A stretch of 64,000 nucleotides of DNA from Clarireedia homoeocarpa (taxonomy: Eukaryota; Ascomycota; Leotiomycetes; Helotiales; Rutstroemiaceae), in assembly GCA_001465935.1 (NCBI GenBank), contig LNKV01000002.1, forward strand, positions 1,612,001 through 1,676,000. Reading direction: 5' to 3'. Below the pieces are notes generated by a model that worked only from the letters and a program-made list of their open reading frames with translations, was not told the origin of the DNA and made no database searches. Positions within the stretch are counted from its first letter, which is position 1, and every line of letters begins with the position of its first letter. Below are positions 47,773 through 59,021 of this stretch, piece by piece. Made by a program: the position numbers and the translations under genes.

Positions 47773-48223
47773 GGCTGTGTGCTTAACCAGTAATTGCCTT
47801 TCTGCTCAATCCTTCCAGGCTCTTCAGACATAATTTGCATCAAAGCATCAAGCCCAGTGGTAAGATCAACGTCCGTAGTACGAACAAAAGCACGCAATAG
47901 TAGTAGCTAAAGTGTTTTAGAGAGAGAAAATCTCGATTTTGTCATTCTAGATGTCTTATCTAACTGTCATTCTAGATATCTTATCTAATCGGCGCAGTCT
48001 GTAGAGCTAGTAAATCACAAGCTCCAGCGACGACAATAACACTCTACGCTCTGTATGTAAATCCTCGCGCTTCTTATGTACGAGGTCCCAAAACAAAATA
48101 ACACCATCTCTGATGCCTTTCCCTTCTCGACGCCATGCAAATGGTAAAACTAATCCAACAGCCCAAACAAATTCCACCAGGAAGTCAAAAGAAAAAGAAA
48201 TATTGACGCGCTTATTTTCCATC

Positions 48224-49341
48224 TTAAGCCGCGACTTGTTCTTGAATAGCGGTAGGCTGCTTAAGCTCCGAGAATGATTCTGGCCACAAGAATATCTTTT
48301 CTTCCTTGGTTGGCGTAGCAGCAACATATGCAGGAACCTGGTATAAACGTTAGCATCAAGAAGTCTTGCTAAGGTAGAATGATGACAACTTACAGCGTTC
48401 TTGCTTGAGACTCTTCTCCAAAGGTTGGCTCTGGGGTTGAATCTTGCCGGCTTGCCAGCCCCACCAGTCTTTCGTTGATCCTCCTCGGCGATCTTCTCCA
48501 CTTCTTTCTGGATATCGGCAAAGGTGTCGAATGGGATGTGGGGGATCTTGTGCTCCAGGCAGTACTCCTCCAAGCGAAGACCTCGTCTCGCGAACAGTAC
48601 ATCTGCTTGTCTGGCAGCTGGAAGATCTGATACTCCGTCTCCGATGAAAACGATCAATGGGATAGTTCCATCTTCGCATTGTAATTGAGCATTTTCTCTA
48701 GCCTCGGTGATGGAAAGAGCCTTGTCGTGACCCAATTCAGTGTCGTGAATCCAGACTGGCTTCCATTCACTTCCGTCTTCGTTAATAATGGCATCGTTGG
48801 CGACGATTTCAATTCTCTTGCTCTCTTCTTCTCCTAAGAATTTGTCCAGAACTCTTCTCAAGACTGGTTTTAATCCAGCACTGATGACATTGAACGGGAT
48901 GTTGTTGTCGATGCAGAACCTGTGGAATTTTTGGAAATCGGGGTCGATCTCGAGAGTCTTCTCCATGACAGAGAATCCGTCTTCGAAAGGTACTCTCAAA
49001 GATCCCCACATCTCTTCCGAGACCTCACGGAAGGATCGCTCGCCAGTCTTGATTTGTTCATCGAGGATCAAACGGCGTTCTTCACCGCATCCATGGGCAT
49101 CGAAGAGAACATGTCCGGTATCTTGCATGAAGATTGTGCCATCGAAATCTGCAGACCCAAAATATTAGTAAACGTGCAGGCAAGAGGATGTGGCAGTAGA
49201 AGAGGGAGTACACATACCTGAGAAACAGATGATCTTTCTCTTGGAATTCAACATCTCGGGATCTTGTGTTCTGGCGTAACTAGTTTTCTTAACTTTCAAG
49301 TCCTCTATACTGAGACGGGGTGGGGTGGTTGCGGCGGGCAT
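48224..49341 (-). CDS. HAD-superfamily phosphatase (phosphoserine phosphatase/MtnX-like)
   Basis: A 330-aa protein from exons 49218-49341, 48394-49148 and 48338-adjacent 48224-48337. The first intron falls inside the catalytic motif I: exon 1 ends KIICFS and exon 2 resumes DFDGTIFMQDTGHVLF, giving the DxDxT nucleophile motif. Motif II is FNVISAGLKPVLRRV, the motif III lysine is HDKALS, and motif IV is IVFIGDGVSDLPAA. The helical cap lies between motifs I and II, the class IB layout shared by phosphoserine phosphatases and 2,3-diketo-5-methylthiopentyl-1-phosphate phosphatases. Substrate is not decidable from sequence. The last exon (VPAYVAATPTKEEKIFLWPE, ending QVAA) is reached by a 56-nt intron. 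Reading on without splicing would give a false extension of about 130 residues. Confidence 0.85.
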
Positions 49342-51649
49342 ATTGAAGAGAGAAAAAAAAGTTTTGAACAAAAGAGATCAACTTATGAAGGAGTATATCG
49401 TACTAGGCAGGGAAGTCAAAAACACTAGAGTGAATCGACCAGGAGGCCAGGTGTTTGATGTGGTAATCCGGCTCGAAATCGGAAACTCGATATCTTTATA
49501 GCAAGCAAGAATGGTTTTGATGGCGAGCGTTGACTAGTGATGTAGATGGGAAAGTGTAAGAAGCGGAGAGCGGCGGGTCGATATATATGGGTCTCTCAGC
49601 GTCTAGATTGATATATGGAATTTAGATGAGAAGAGCTTAGACGCCGATGTGTTATTTGTTGTTGTTTGCTGTGCTGTGTTTGCTGTGCTGTGTTTGCTGT
49701 ACTGTGTTGGTTGGGTTTCAAATTGGAGATGGCTAGACCAAGAGGGTGGCCGTTGTGGATTTTTATACACACACGTTACTGCTCAACTCCGGCGGCTCGC
49801 TCACCTGTTCTCATGCCCAGCAAACAAGAAATATCCATATCTAGCATTCTTGAAAATTCTCACGATCATCTTACCAACTGCAACGCGCATGCGTGCCAGG
49901 TACTGTATGCTTCCGGGCTGGAGGTCTCCGAGATTCTCCTAGCTGGACCTAGACCATAGCACCCGTCATTGTGTCGACCTACCGGATTAGAAGGGACTTT
50001 CTGCAGCTGTGGCACTTATTGGTTCCAGTGGGCAAAATTCCCTGAATTCGATGGGGACCACAACCTCGATCTTGGGGATCCTGGCACTCCTGGCACTCCT
50101 GGCTATTACAGTAGCTGGTGGGCGAAGATTACTCGTGTTGTACATGAGCCCTGGTCTATACGGGCGGGGGGGCGTGAAGGATACAGACCTTCGTTACGAG
50201 GACTGTATTCCAGCCGTGTACAGCGTATCCCTTTCCACCCCGTTGGTATGGTGGGGTGGTGGGCGGGTTTGGTTGGGGGAGGGGCAGTGCTTTTTTTGCC
50301 TGTCCCGGTTTTCAGTGGCTCGTGGGTAATCGGCGTGATTCGAAACAAATAACAAATGGAAGAGGATTGTTTACTAGACACGACGAAGCAGCTAGATGAA
50401 AGCGCTTCTCGACATCTGATACGCCGGGCCTTTCTTGAAAATTTTGGTCAACTAGCAGATTGGCATGTGCAGGAAAGGGCCAAAGAAGTCAAATATGACA
50501 TCATAGCACTAGTGCCATCGCTTCCCCTGTCAATCACTTATCATCGATCAGATCTCTTGGTCTCTGCCGACCAAGTATCCTATCAGCAACGGGTTTTGTT
50601 CACGGAGCACGCAATGTGACTGAGTCGTACAGCAACAAGATATCAGTAGCCTCGACGCGCATTGCTCCAACCAACCAAAGTGAAACGTGCTTCTTATTAA
50701 TGCAGTCCCTGCGTCAGATAGACGGTGAAGGAGTCCAGTCCAATCCAACTGGCGCTTGTATCGTGGCTTGACATTGACTCTTTTTGCCTCTACTCCATAC
50801 AACATGCCACTCGCACTGCACCCGCTACTGCCACTTATACACACCAACGCCAATATGCAGGCCCCGTACTCGACCTGCAAGCTTATCTTCTCCTCCTTCT
50901 CCTTCTTTTCCTCCTCCTCATCCCCGTATGCAGAACAAACGCCGTGCAAGACGGAATGCCTGTCAGTAAGAGGCGTGGACGCATCCATCCATCGTCATCC
51001 TGCGTCTCGTAGACTGTAATCCACGGTACGAAAACGCGAGGCAGGGGAGACACCGTGTTTACTCTACAGTACATAGTACTAAAAGGGTGTGGGGAAATCA
51101 GTTGGTGATGTCAATATGCAGCAACATTGTTTTGCGGCATTTTTTTTTTTACTTTTCGGGTTTTGGTCGTTTTTGAAGCTATCGTGAAAATGGACCTCCG
51201 CCCGCGGAGTTTGTGCACTGCAGTGTAGCCGAAAAGTTTTTTTTGCCGTAAGATTACATCTTTCGATGGCAGACAGCATGCTGCAAAGTGAGGTTATCGT
51301 GAGACTACGTCGTCGTACGTGTCATGCACAACGCTTCCTTGTTCTTGCCGGCTGACTCTTTCTCTCGTTTATTGACGTGAACTAATGTTGTGTTTTCACA
51401 ACGTCTTCGCGGACACCGACCGCATCAAATATGTGACATGAATATCATCGACTTCAGCACTTCAATATACCCTTTCTTCTGTGACCAATTTATGCGCGAT
51501 TAGGACAGTAATTGTCCTGCAACGTTCACACCTATATTTGTCCCCAGCGTTCAGAGCATGTCTCTGATATTATATAATGTTGGTACTCTATGGCTCCGGC
51601 TACCAATGATATTAATTCCAACAACATCCTCGATGACCTCTAACCATGT
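49342..51649. other. Intergenic, 2.3 kb
   Basis: Upstream region of the phosphatase gene and downstream flank of the epsilon-COP relic. Short repeats (TGCTGTGCTGTGTT near 49670-49700; CCTGGCACT near 50082-50100). Open frames of 60-146 codons have no family similarity. No gene supported. Confidence 0.45.
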
Positions 51650-52492
51650 TTATGCCGACACCTTCGCCGAGTATTTGGTAGCCGCTTGATCAAATAATGC
51701 ACTCTTCTCCTCGATATCTTTCTAAAATGAAGTATAGGTCAGCGGAATGGAGTGACTGAACTTCCCCAGAACGAAGACCGTACCTGGTCAAGTCACTGGC
51801 GTCCTTCATGAAGATCACATTCAAAACAATTTTATTCGCTAGAACCTCTGCATATTCTGGGTCTTTGCTACATGTCTATTCTAGAGCTATTTCGGCCACT
51901 TCTAACCATCCAAAGTGGACCTCTGCAAGAGCTTGCGCGACTAAACTTTGAGTCAAGGGTGCTGGAGCTGCTTGTACAAGACAAGCTCTTCGAAGATGTA
52001 CATAACTTGCTCGCATTTCTCTCCGCCCTAGGATTTTCAGAAATAGCTGCTCTCCCAATGTGATGTAAATCATGAAGCCTACCACTCTTAATTCCATCCA
52101 GGACTCTGCCAAGTTGATTAATAAGCTTATCCTGAGCCCATCTTCTGGCCTGCTGAGCCTCCTTAATCGCGAGATCGTCCTGGTCTGCTCCAGATGGATC
52201 TGCACCATCAAAACAACAACTCGTCAACCTCTTCACCATCTTCCCAACCCCTTCGCAAGTATAGCTAAAGCATCCACAGCCTTCAGCTTGAACTCCTGCT
52301 GCTCCAGCACATTCGCGAGCACATCCTTCGCCTGACCCAATGCGATTTGTGCTCGCAATGATCTCACGCGCGGAGGCAAGACCTTCTTGGGGAGAGGATG
52401 CTCGTATTCAAATCGAACACTTCTTGGTATTTTGCTTACTGGAAATACGTGTGAAGTTTGAGGAGCTCGCCTTCAGCGGAAAATGAAGGCAT
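51650..52492 (-). pseudogene. sec28: Degenerate coatomer epsilon subunit (epsilon-COP, Sec28) copy
   Basis: Minus-strand reading from ATG 52492 gives MPSFSAEGELLKLHTYFQ, the typical epsilon-COP start, and then hits TAA where the family has a Gln-containing HQ/QG stretch. After it, KYQEVFDLNTSILSP continues. Pieces in different frames follow: LRAQIALGQAKDVLANVLEQ and FKLKAVDALAILAKG; then IVQIHLEQTRTDLA-type sequence (MVQIHLEQTRT in one frame, DDLAIKEAQQARRWAQDKL in another); then INLAESWMELRV, YIFEELVLY and QSLVAQALAEVHFGWLEVAE; then KDPEYAEVLANKIVLNVIF. It ends with the family's C-terminus DIEEKSALFDQAATKYSAKV, SA and stop at 51650. About 50 residues of the TPR middle are missing between ILAK and IVQI. 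At least one nonsense codon, an internal deletion and several frame changes make it non-functional. Epsilon-COP stabilises alpha-COP in COPI coats; an intact copy is expected elsewhere. Confidence 0.85.
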
Positions 52493-52552
52493 GATGGGTG
52501 GTTGATGGGGGTAAGGATTAGATCTGCTGGCGTGAGTTGTGTCGGTTTCGGT

Positions 52553-53366
52553 CTAGACTAGGTTGACGGAAGGTCCCGATGGGTGGTGGGGTGATTTCTT
52601 GGAACCGAACCGTTTGACAGAGACCCCTCCATCCCCTGGTCGGAAATCTTTTAACGTCCATCTTGACTCTGCAGACTTGTGTTCGTTCTCTTCACCATAT
52701 ACGAACAACGATCTCTTCGTCGCATGAGATTTCCGCTTCGTATGGCCGTATCCCATGGTTTCGTACATACCTCCACAGGAAAGATTTCTTCATGATCATC
52801 GTCATCGATCTGCAGTTCCATCCTGACATTCTGCCAGAAAGCTCTAACTTGCAGTACTCCTCTGTACTTCCCAAGCATCATTTCACTTATTGGTTGCTCT
52901 TGTTTTCTTATTGGTATTTTCAACGATTCCTGTAGTAGTTGCTTGAGAAGTTGCTCGCTCTACGTTGATGAACCAATTCAGCGTTGTTCTAAAGGAGGAA
53001 GAAATACAAGTGCAGGACATCTAAACGTACCCGTATCTCGTCAGATTTATCATTCCCTCGCACTCGTCGTAGTAGTGGCTCGTCGATGAAGAACCGGCGG
53101 TAATACTCGAGTCTGTCTTCAACCGTCTCTAACAATAAGAATTTAGGTCTGGCCCATAATCCGGCATACCTCTTATTCTCATACCTTGCCGACAAGCTCC
53201 CAAGCTCATAGCTATTTGGTTCATGGGATTTCTTGAGCAGGCGATTTTCGGCCATGCTACAGCTCTTGTTTGCTTCATTTGAGCTAAAGTCTGTTATGAG
53301 CGCATGGAGTTCAACTCCACGACTCTTGCAGAGCTCGAACTTATATATTTCTTTCTGTATCGGCAT
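52553..53366 (-). CDS. Unrecognised protein, lineage-restricted
   Basis: A 212-aa model from exons 53031-53366, 52771-52959 and 52553-52666, all joined in phase 0 with GT-AG sites (GTACGT..GTAG; GTATGT..CAGAG). A one-codon-earlier acceptor in the last intron would truncate the protein. Visible blocks: KEIYKFELCKSRGVELHALI, a basic/aromatic middle (RPKFLLLETVEDRLEYYRRF, then FIDEPLLRRVRG), and an acidic helix (VRMELQIDDDDHEEIFPVE). No domain recognised, no signal peptide or membrane helix. It sits 60 bp upstream of the epsilon-COP relic on the same strand and 205 bp from the divergent WW-kinase. Composition is ordinary; expression unknown. Confidence 0.5.
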
Positions 53367-53687
53367 TTTGATTCACAGTACGTTGTGATAATAGAAAGGA
53401 AGCCTCGAGCTCTATATAGCGATAGTGATTCAGAGATATATCTGACATTTTTCCTGTGACTGACACTTCTCGTTTCTCTTTATTCGTGTCTATGACTCCG
53501 AGTCATCACATTCATCGGAACTATAGAGCTTGAATATGAATCACTCCTAGAACCACTTAGAGGTAGGGCTATGTTATTTGAATCATTTCTATTTCATCTA
53601 CAATCATTATATATCAAAGATACAAGCCAAATACTGAGTTCGTATCCCTCCCGAGGATGTCTTCTATCCATCCAGTCTTCTTTGAAA

Positions 53688-55226
53688 ATGTCAAGCAATA
53701 GGTCAATCGTCCATCTTCCGGAGATGTCCAGGCTCCCAGATGGATGGATAGCAAGAATCGATCCCTCCAATAACAGAGTGTATTACGTTCAAGGTAGCCA
53801 TACAACATTTGACCACCCAACCTTTGGTGTGATTCCTCGACCATGGCAACTTCGAGTAGAAGGAATGGGGAAAACGGCTCGTGAATATTACTACAACACA
53901 GTAACGGGAGAAAGAACCACAAAGAATCCACGCTTCGACAAAGAAGCGCTAGAATCTAGACTTTTGAGTATCCCAAAAGAGCTGCGAGAATCTGCAACCG
54001 TGACTAAAAACACCACGGGTCTACTCCAGACGATGAGACGACCTGCTCTCAGCTTCGTAAACAACCGCCACAGATACGAAATCGTCCACACCATTGATGA
54101 CGGCGGAGGCGGCCTCGGTGGCATGAACGGTGGCGTCTACGTCGTCCGCGTCAAAGGTGCTGGACGCTCCAAACTCGACGTCGAAAAGCGCTTCACCCCC
54201 GAAACCCTCACACCTCTCCAGACGGGCCATCCCAATGTCGGTGTAGTCGAGATCCTCATAACGCGCAAGCTCATGCACCCCGCGCTCGCTAACGCCATCG
54301 ACGCCTTCATCTACCCCAACCTCGAGAACCCAACCGCTGCTTCCCTGTACCTCGAGTTCTGCGACCTCGGCTCCCTCGAAGACCTCATCCAACGATACGC
54401 CAAGCGCATCGGCACTCCACAAGAGTCGCATATTCCCGAGCGTTTCGCCTGGCATGCACTAATCGGTCTCTGCGACGGGCTCTCGTACCTCCTCGGCGGG
54501 CGCTCCTTCGCCACCGACCCCTCCGCCCGCTCCCCTTCATCTCTCCCTCTCCCCTCTTGGCTCCCCATCCTCCACCGCGACATCAAACCTGACAACATCC
54601 TCCTTCGCTCCCGCTCCACCCTCACCCACCTCAAATACCCCTACCTCGTGCTTTCTGACTTCGGTCTCTCGACCGAGACCCCCTCTACCGACAACTGCCA
54701 ACGGACATCCCTCCTCCTCGGCAGCAAGCCCTTTTACGCCCCGGAGCTGCTCTACTCCCCTTTCCCATCCCCATCCTCTCACCAAAACAACACCCCCAGA
54801 TACCAGCAATACTTCCCCCCCGGCAAAGCCCACTCCCACGCCAGCGACCTCTACGCACTAGGCCTGTGTATCTACAATCTCTGCCTGCCCTGCCACACGC
54901 ACATCGCGTCGACCGACACGCATTTCGTGGGCTCGTGGTCGCATTTTGATTTGAGAACGTGGGGATCCATGGATACCGAGGTGTGGTTGTCGGGAACCGG
55001 GTCCAGGAGGAGGGATTTGGATGTCGGCGAGCCGTATTCGAATCAGTTGAGAGATGCGATTAGGAGGGCGGCGGTATGGGATCCAGTGAGGAGGGGAACA
55101 GCGATTGACTTAGCCAAGGGACTGGTCGATCAGGCGAAACGAGCGGGATTTGGTGGGAGGGATCCAAGTTTGGGGGAGATGTTGCCTGAGTGGGCTACGA
55201 GGATTCATAGTTATAATGCGAAATAG
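53688..55226 (+). CDS. WW-domain protein kinase fusion
   Basis: A 512-aa intronless protein (in-frame ATG 53571 would add 39 residues, but MSSNRS at 53688 precedes the domain directly). Residues 14-45 form a WW domain (LPDGWIARIDPSNNRVYYVQ, then GSHTTFDHPTF). A second, WW-like repeat follows (KTAREYYYNTVTGERTTKNP). From about residue 130 there is a kinase domain. Its Gly-rich loop is unusual (IDDGGGGLGGMNGGVYVVRV). The catalytic loop ILHRDIKPDNILL, the DFG motif (VLSDFGLSTETPS) and the APE motif (GSKPFYAPELLYSP) are intact. The lysine equivalent of VAIK is not clear; EKRFTPETL occupies the site. A GC-rich, codon-biased core contrasts with AT-richer ends. Substrate unknown; WW domains would bind Pro-rich partners. 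It lacks similarity that I can name to a standard kinase group. Confidence 0.82.
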   Translation: MSSNRSIVHLPEMSRLPDGWIARIDPSNNRVYYVQGSHTTFDHPTFGVIPRPWQLRVEGMGKTAREYYYNTVTGERTTKNPRFDKEALESRLLSIPKELRESATVTKNTTGLLQTMRRPALSFVNNRHRYEIVHTIDDGGGGLGGMNGGVYVVRVKGAGRSKLDVEKRFTPETLTPLQTGHPNVGVVEILITRKLMHPALANAIDAFIYPNLENPTAASLYLEFCDLGSLEDLIQRYAKRIGTPQESHIPERFAWHALIGLCDGLSYLLGGRSFATDPSARSPSSLPLPSWLPILHRDIKPDNILLRSRSTLTHLKYPYLVLSDFGLSTETPSTDNCQRTSLLLGSKPFYAPELLYSPFPSPSSHQNNTPRYQQYFPPGKAHSHASDLYALGLCIYNLCLPCHTHIASTDTHFVGSWSHFDLRTWGSMDTEVWLSGTGSRRRDLDVGEPYSNQLRDAIRRAAVWDPVRRGTAIDLAKGLVDQAKRAGFGGRDPSLGEMLPEWATRIHSYNAK

Positions 55227-55496
55227 ATAAATAAAGAAGCAAGCGGACGATTATATAACGCAGGAAGGAATGAAATGAAAATCAGTTGGATTGCGCATAT
55301 GTAAACGATTTAAGGAATGCTACTCTCACTGGGCAAGTTGTAACGAAAGGCAAGCAATTTGGAATACATTTCATACATTCATTTACTCATGGGGATGCAA
55401 CCTCTAGGTCGTCCCGATCTAACTCTACTATGAACTTTTTTAGCTATTTCTGAGCCAATACTGTCCCCTCTTCATACTATATCAATTTGACAACAT

Positions 55497-57686
55497 TTAA
55501 TCAAAGACAATAGCTGCCTTGATAGCGCTCTTGTTCTTGATCGACTCCAAAGCCTCACCCCATTGCTCAAGCTTGAAGGTCTTGTTAACAATACCCTCAA
55601 CCTTGACCTTGCCAGAGTCAAGGTAGTCGATAGCAGCGGCTACATGCTGTTAGTATGGAGGGTACCTTCCAAGTATTTGATGTAACTTACGGAACATATA
55701 TGTCTCGGAGAAAGATCCGAGAATGGTGATTTCGTCACCAAAGATCTTGCTTGGTGGCCAGGAGACTCTGGCAGAACTGCTGTAGACACCGTAGACCACC
55801 AACTTACCTCCACGACGAACATAGTTGATAGCGTCCTCTAGGATCTTGGGGCTACCGGCTAGTTTTGGTCAGTCTATCACATTCAAAGAACAAAGGAGAA
55901 ATGGTAATAAGAATGAAAGGGCCAAACGCACTGGCTTCAACAACAATGTCAAATCCATACTTGTTATCTTCCTTGATCTTGTTGAATTGAACCTCTGGGC
56001 TATCACGAGAAAGCTCAACGTAGACCTAGTTCATATTGTTAGAATATAGTCATATAGTCTCAATATTAAAACTTACGTCAGCAGCATCGAGCTTCTTCGC
56101 CAACTCCATTTTCAGACCTTGAGGTGCAGCAAGGACGACCTTGCAACCTCCATTTTGACGAAGCACTGATACGTATCAGCATCACGCTACGTAAAGAAAA
56201 CCCGGTCTCAAGTCAGAAGGTTAGAGGATCACATACTCTGAGCGAGGACGAGGCCGGTAGGTCCAGCGCCGAACATGAGAACAGATGAGCCCAATTTTGG
56301 TGCAATCTTCTCAAGACCGTGAGCAGCACATGAAGCGGGTTCGAGCAGAGTAGCCTGAGACGATTAGTCAAGCACGAGCGTTGAATCGGTGGAAGATCTG
56401 GTACTTACATCAACGTCTGATAGATTTTCGATCTTGAAGACCTTTCCTGCTGGCTGAGTTGTGTTAGTATAAACCTTTACCGATGATTAGAAAAACTCAC
56501 GTATGCGCAGTACTCCGCGAATCCACCATCTGTTATATGTTAGACATGCCGGGTGTATATTAGACTTCAAGTAGACGTACCCATGGTAACACCGTGTGCC
56601 TCGAACTTCTCACACAGCAAGAGTTGACCACGACGACAGTAGAAGCACTAGTAATGAAGTCAGATTTCTCCTCTAAACTGACAATGCTTATCATAGCCTA
56701 TCATGCATCGAAGCATGGCTGTACAAAGACTACAAACCTCTTCGCAAAGTTCTGAGTTACTGCAATGAATTAGCATATAGTATTCAGGCGAGCAGAAGAC
56801 CACTTACTCAGCGACAACTCTGTCACCAACGTTGAAGCCCTTGACCTTAGGTCCGGTGGCTGCAACTACACCGACCGTCTCATGTCCTGTAAGATATCAG
56901 TATAAGATCATAGCTAGAATTGTTAACAAAAGTTTTGGCAAGCCAAGGCGAAACTAGAGCGACTAGTGAGGTCTAGACAAGCTGCCATGGATAGATATAG
57001 CATGTTGACACAGCACAGCACAGCTCCAAGCCTCATATCGCATGCGTGTATGTGTATGTGTATGTGTATCATGCTGGCGTGCCATGCAAACGAAGCTCAT
57101 AGGCCGCGAAGACTGGGAAATTTTTAGACAAAAAACGTCCCGCAATACATACCAGGGATGAGAGGGAACTGCAGAATAAGCAAATATTAGCATGAATCAC
57201 ACAAGAACATCCATCCCATTATGTTTAGCCTGAAATCCGAACCGATAACGTAACGTCAAGTACCCATCCAGGTATGCCATAAGAAGACGCTCTAGCCAAT
57301 CCAATTGGTCTGAGCCAGAAACTAAATCCCACGTCTTCAGATATATAAAGGAGCCTTCCCTTCGACATACCTTTGCAATGAATTCTCCTTCGTGAATGTG
57401 CAGGTCGGTTCCGCAGACACCGCAAGCCTTGACCTTCACCAAGATATCGTTCTCACGGAGCTTAGGAAGAGGAACTTCGACGATTCCATATTCTTCTGGC
57501 TTTGAGTATCTGTTAAAGGTATTCAGGTTAGCTTCTTTTCTTCTCTTTTCTTGCTTTCTTGCTTTCTTGCTTGTTTGAAGTTGACGGCGTTGCTCAATAA
57601 GTTTCTGCTGCATCCAACTGGAGAAGTGAAAGGTACTATATCCATAAAACGTACCTCAAAGCTTTCATGGAAGTTGGGAGAGACAT
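55497..57686 (-). CDS. Zinc-dependent polyol dehydrogenase, D-arabinitol dehydrogenase-type
   Basis: A 346-aa medium-chain dehydrogenase in 13 exons: 57655-57686, 57371-57509, 57153-57168, 56808-56886, 56738-56759, 56581-56647, 56501-56529, 56409-56453, 56237-56354, 56077-56165, 55932-56025, 55691-55858 and 55497-55639. The sum is exactly in frame. The catalytic zinc site is CGVCGTDLHIHEGEF plus GHETVGVV. The structural-zinc region is shortened to NSELCEECFYCRRGQLLLCE (four Cys). The Rossmann motif is GAGPTGLVLAQ. It most resembles fungal NADP(+) D-arabinitol/sorbitol dehydrogenases, which interconvert D-arabinitol with D-xylulose or D-ribulose; precise substrate is inference. Exons of 16, 22 and 29 nt are exceptional. 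The gene converges with the WW-kinase (271 bp between stops). Confidence 0.88.
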
Positions 57687-59021
57687 ATTGAGTGATATGT
57701 TATTGTTTGAGATGATTTGAAAAGTGTTTCTTGATCTTTGAAAGTAGTTACAGAAAGAGAAGCAGAATTTTTGTGGGATGTTTTATGAGTGAGGAGGAAA
57801 AGCCAAGTTGGCGGGGTAGGTGAAGAGAAATAAGAAGAAATAAGCAAGATGGCTCATTCGTTGAATTCCGGGCCCCTCCTCCTTCATCACCTGGGGGAGC
57901 TGGAAGTCAATCCGAATCGAGACTACTCAGATTGGTCAAGTATCCAATCACCTTTCATCTTTTTGCTGGACCCTTGGGTGCGCTTTCTTTCGGATTATTT
58001 TCATTCAGCTACTCGTATGTTCTTTTCTCGAAGGCGGAAAGTCTGCCGACGACAGGTGCTATGCTAGTTCTATGTAACAACTTCGTAGACTTTTCATCCC
58101 ACGCTCTCACCCTCTTCTCAGCCGTCTCCGAAACCCCCGAAGCCTTTTTCTTTTTCTTTGGGCTGCGAGGGATGTTAGCATGTCCCACACAGTCAGACTT
58201 AACCCATGCCATCTCCATATATATTACTACAGTAGTAGTTCGGTATTACTGTTGCAAGGCATAAAAATACAGTAACAGAATATGCTGTGTCGACTCAACC
58301 TGAATCCTGATGTTGATATTGAGGGCGGGGAAATGGCATCACTATTGTGGGGCAAGTGGAGTTTCTGTTCTTCTCTTGCGGAAGACACATGGGCCATTCT
58401 ACGCTTGGCCGAAGAACATCCAAATCGAAAATTAGCCTCTAATCGTGAAGCTCTGCCCATAAGCAATCGTTATCGTGTCAGCTAGAGCTGTAACCATGAG
58501 GCCTTCTGCTTTTTATGGGAATTATCAAAGGTTCTTTTCAAGCAGTGGGGCATAGTGGGCATCCTACGGAGTTTCTCGGTAGTCGTAGTCGTGCCTGGCT
58601 ACTTGTCTAAATTTCGAGATTTGACAGGGGAACTATTTCAACCATGCTTGATACAAGCTGGTATGGATGACTATACTTTAACTCAACCATCGCCCCTCGT
58701 CAACATCAAGGCATCCTATATACTCTACTTGGCGCATGCACGCGCAAAGGCTACTCACAGGTACTCACAAGATACCAAAAAGAGGTCACCCACGAATTTG
58801 AAAAGCATGTTTTCACAGCGTAATGATTGAAGGATTTTTGGAAGAAGCTCATTATGCTACCTGACAGTTTGAAGTGTCAACTTCCACCTTCGACCTATGC
58901 TCCCCCGGCGATTGCTATCACTCGACCAAACGCGCTACTGTTCAGCCCCAAACCACGTAGAAATTTATTGAGGTATTGCTGTCGGATGCATCGAGCAAAC
59001 GGAAAGAAACCAAGACTAAAT
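57687..59021. other. Intergenic, 1.3 kb
   Basis: Upstream region of the dehydrogenase and 3' flank of RPS10. No gene supported; open frames at 57849-58264 and 58555-58830 show no domain. Confidence 0.5.

Larger units (their letters stand above)
45502..48223. other. Intergenic, 2.7 kb
   Basis: Psd2 upstream region and 3' flank of the HAD phosphatase gene. Contains a G-run (45564-45578), a TGTGCC-type array (about 46214-46270), (AAGC)n (46343-46371), a GTGCA repeat (46903-46927) and a 21-nt poly-A (47752-47772). Open frames at 46117-46738 and 46908-47633 follow the repeats and look like artefacts. No gene supported. Confidence 0.5.

Noticed and set aside
48007..48393. C-terminal extension of the HAD phosphatase read without splicing
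   Set aside because: A GTAAGT..CCAG intron leads to a better conserved-looking C-terminus ending at 48224; the extension is intron plus 3' flank.
57849..58830. Candidate genes between the dehydrogenase and RPS10
   Set aside because: Frames of 60-110 codons in competing phases, with no conserved motif and no sensible splice joins.
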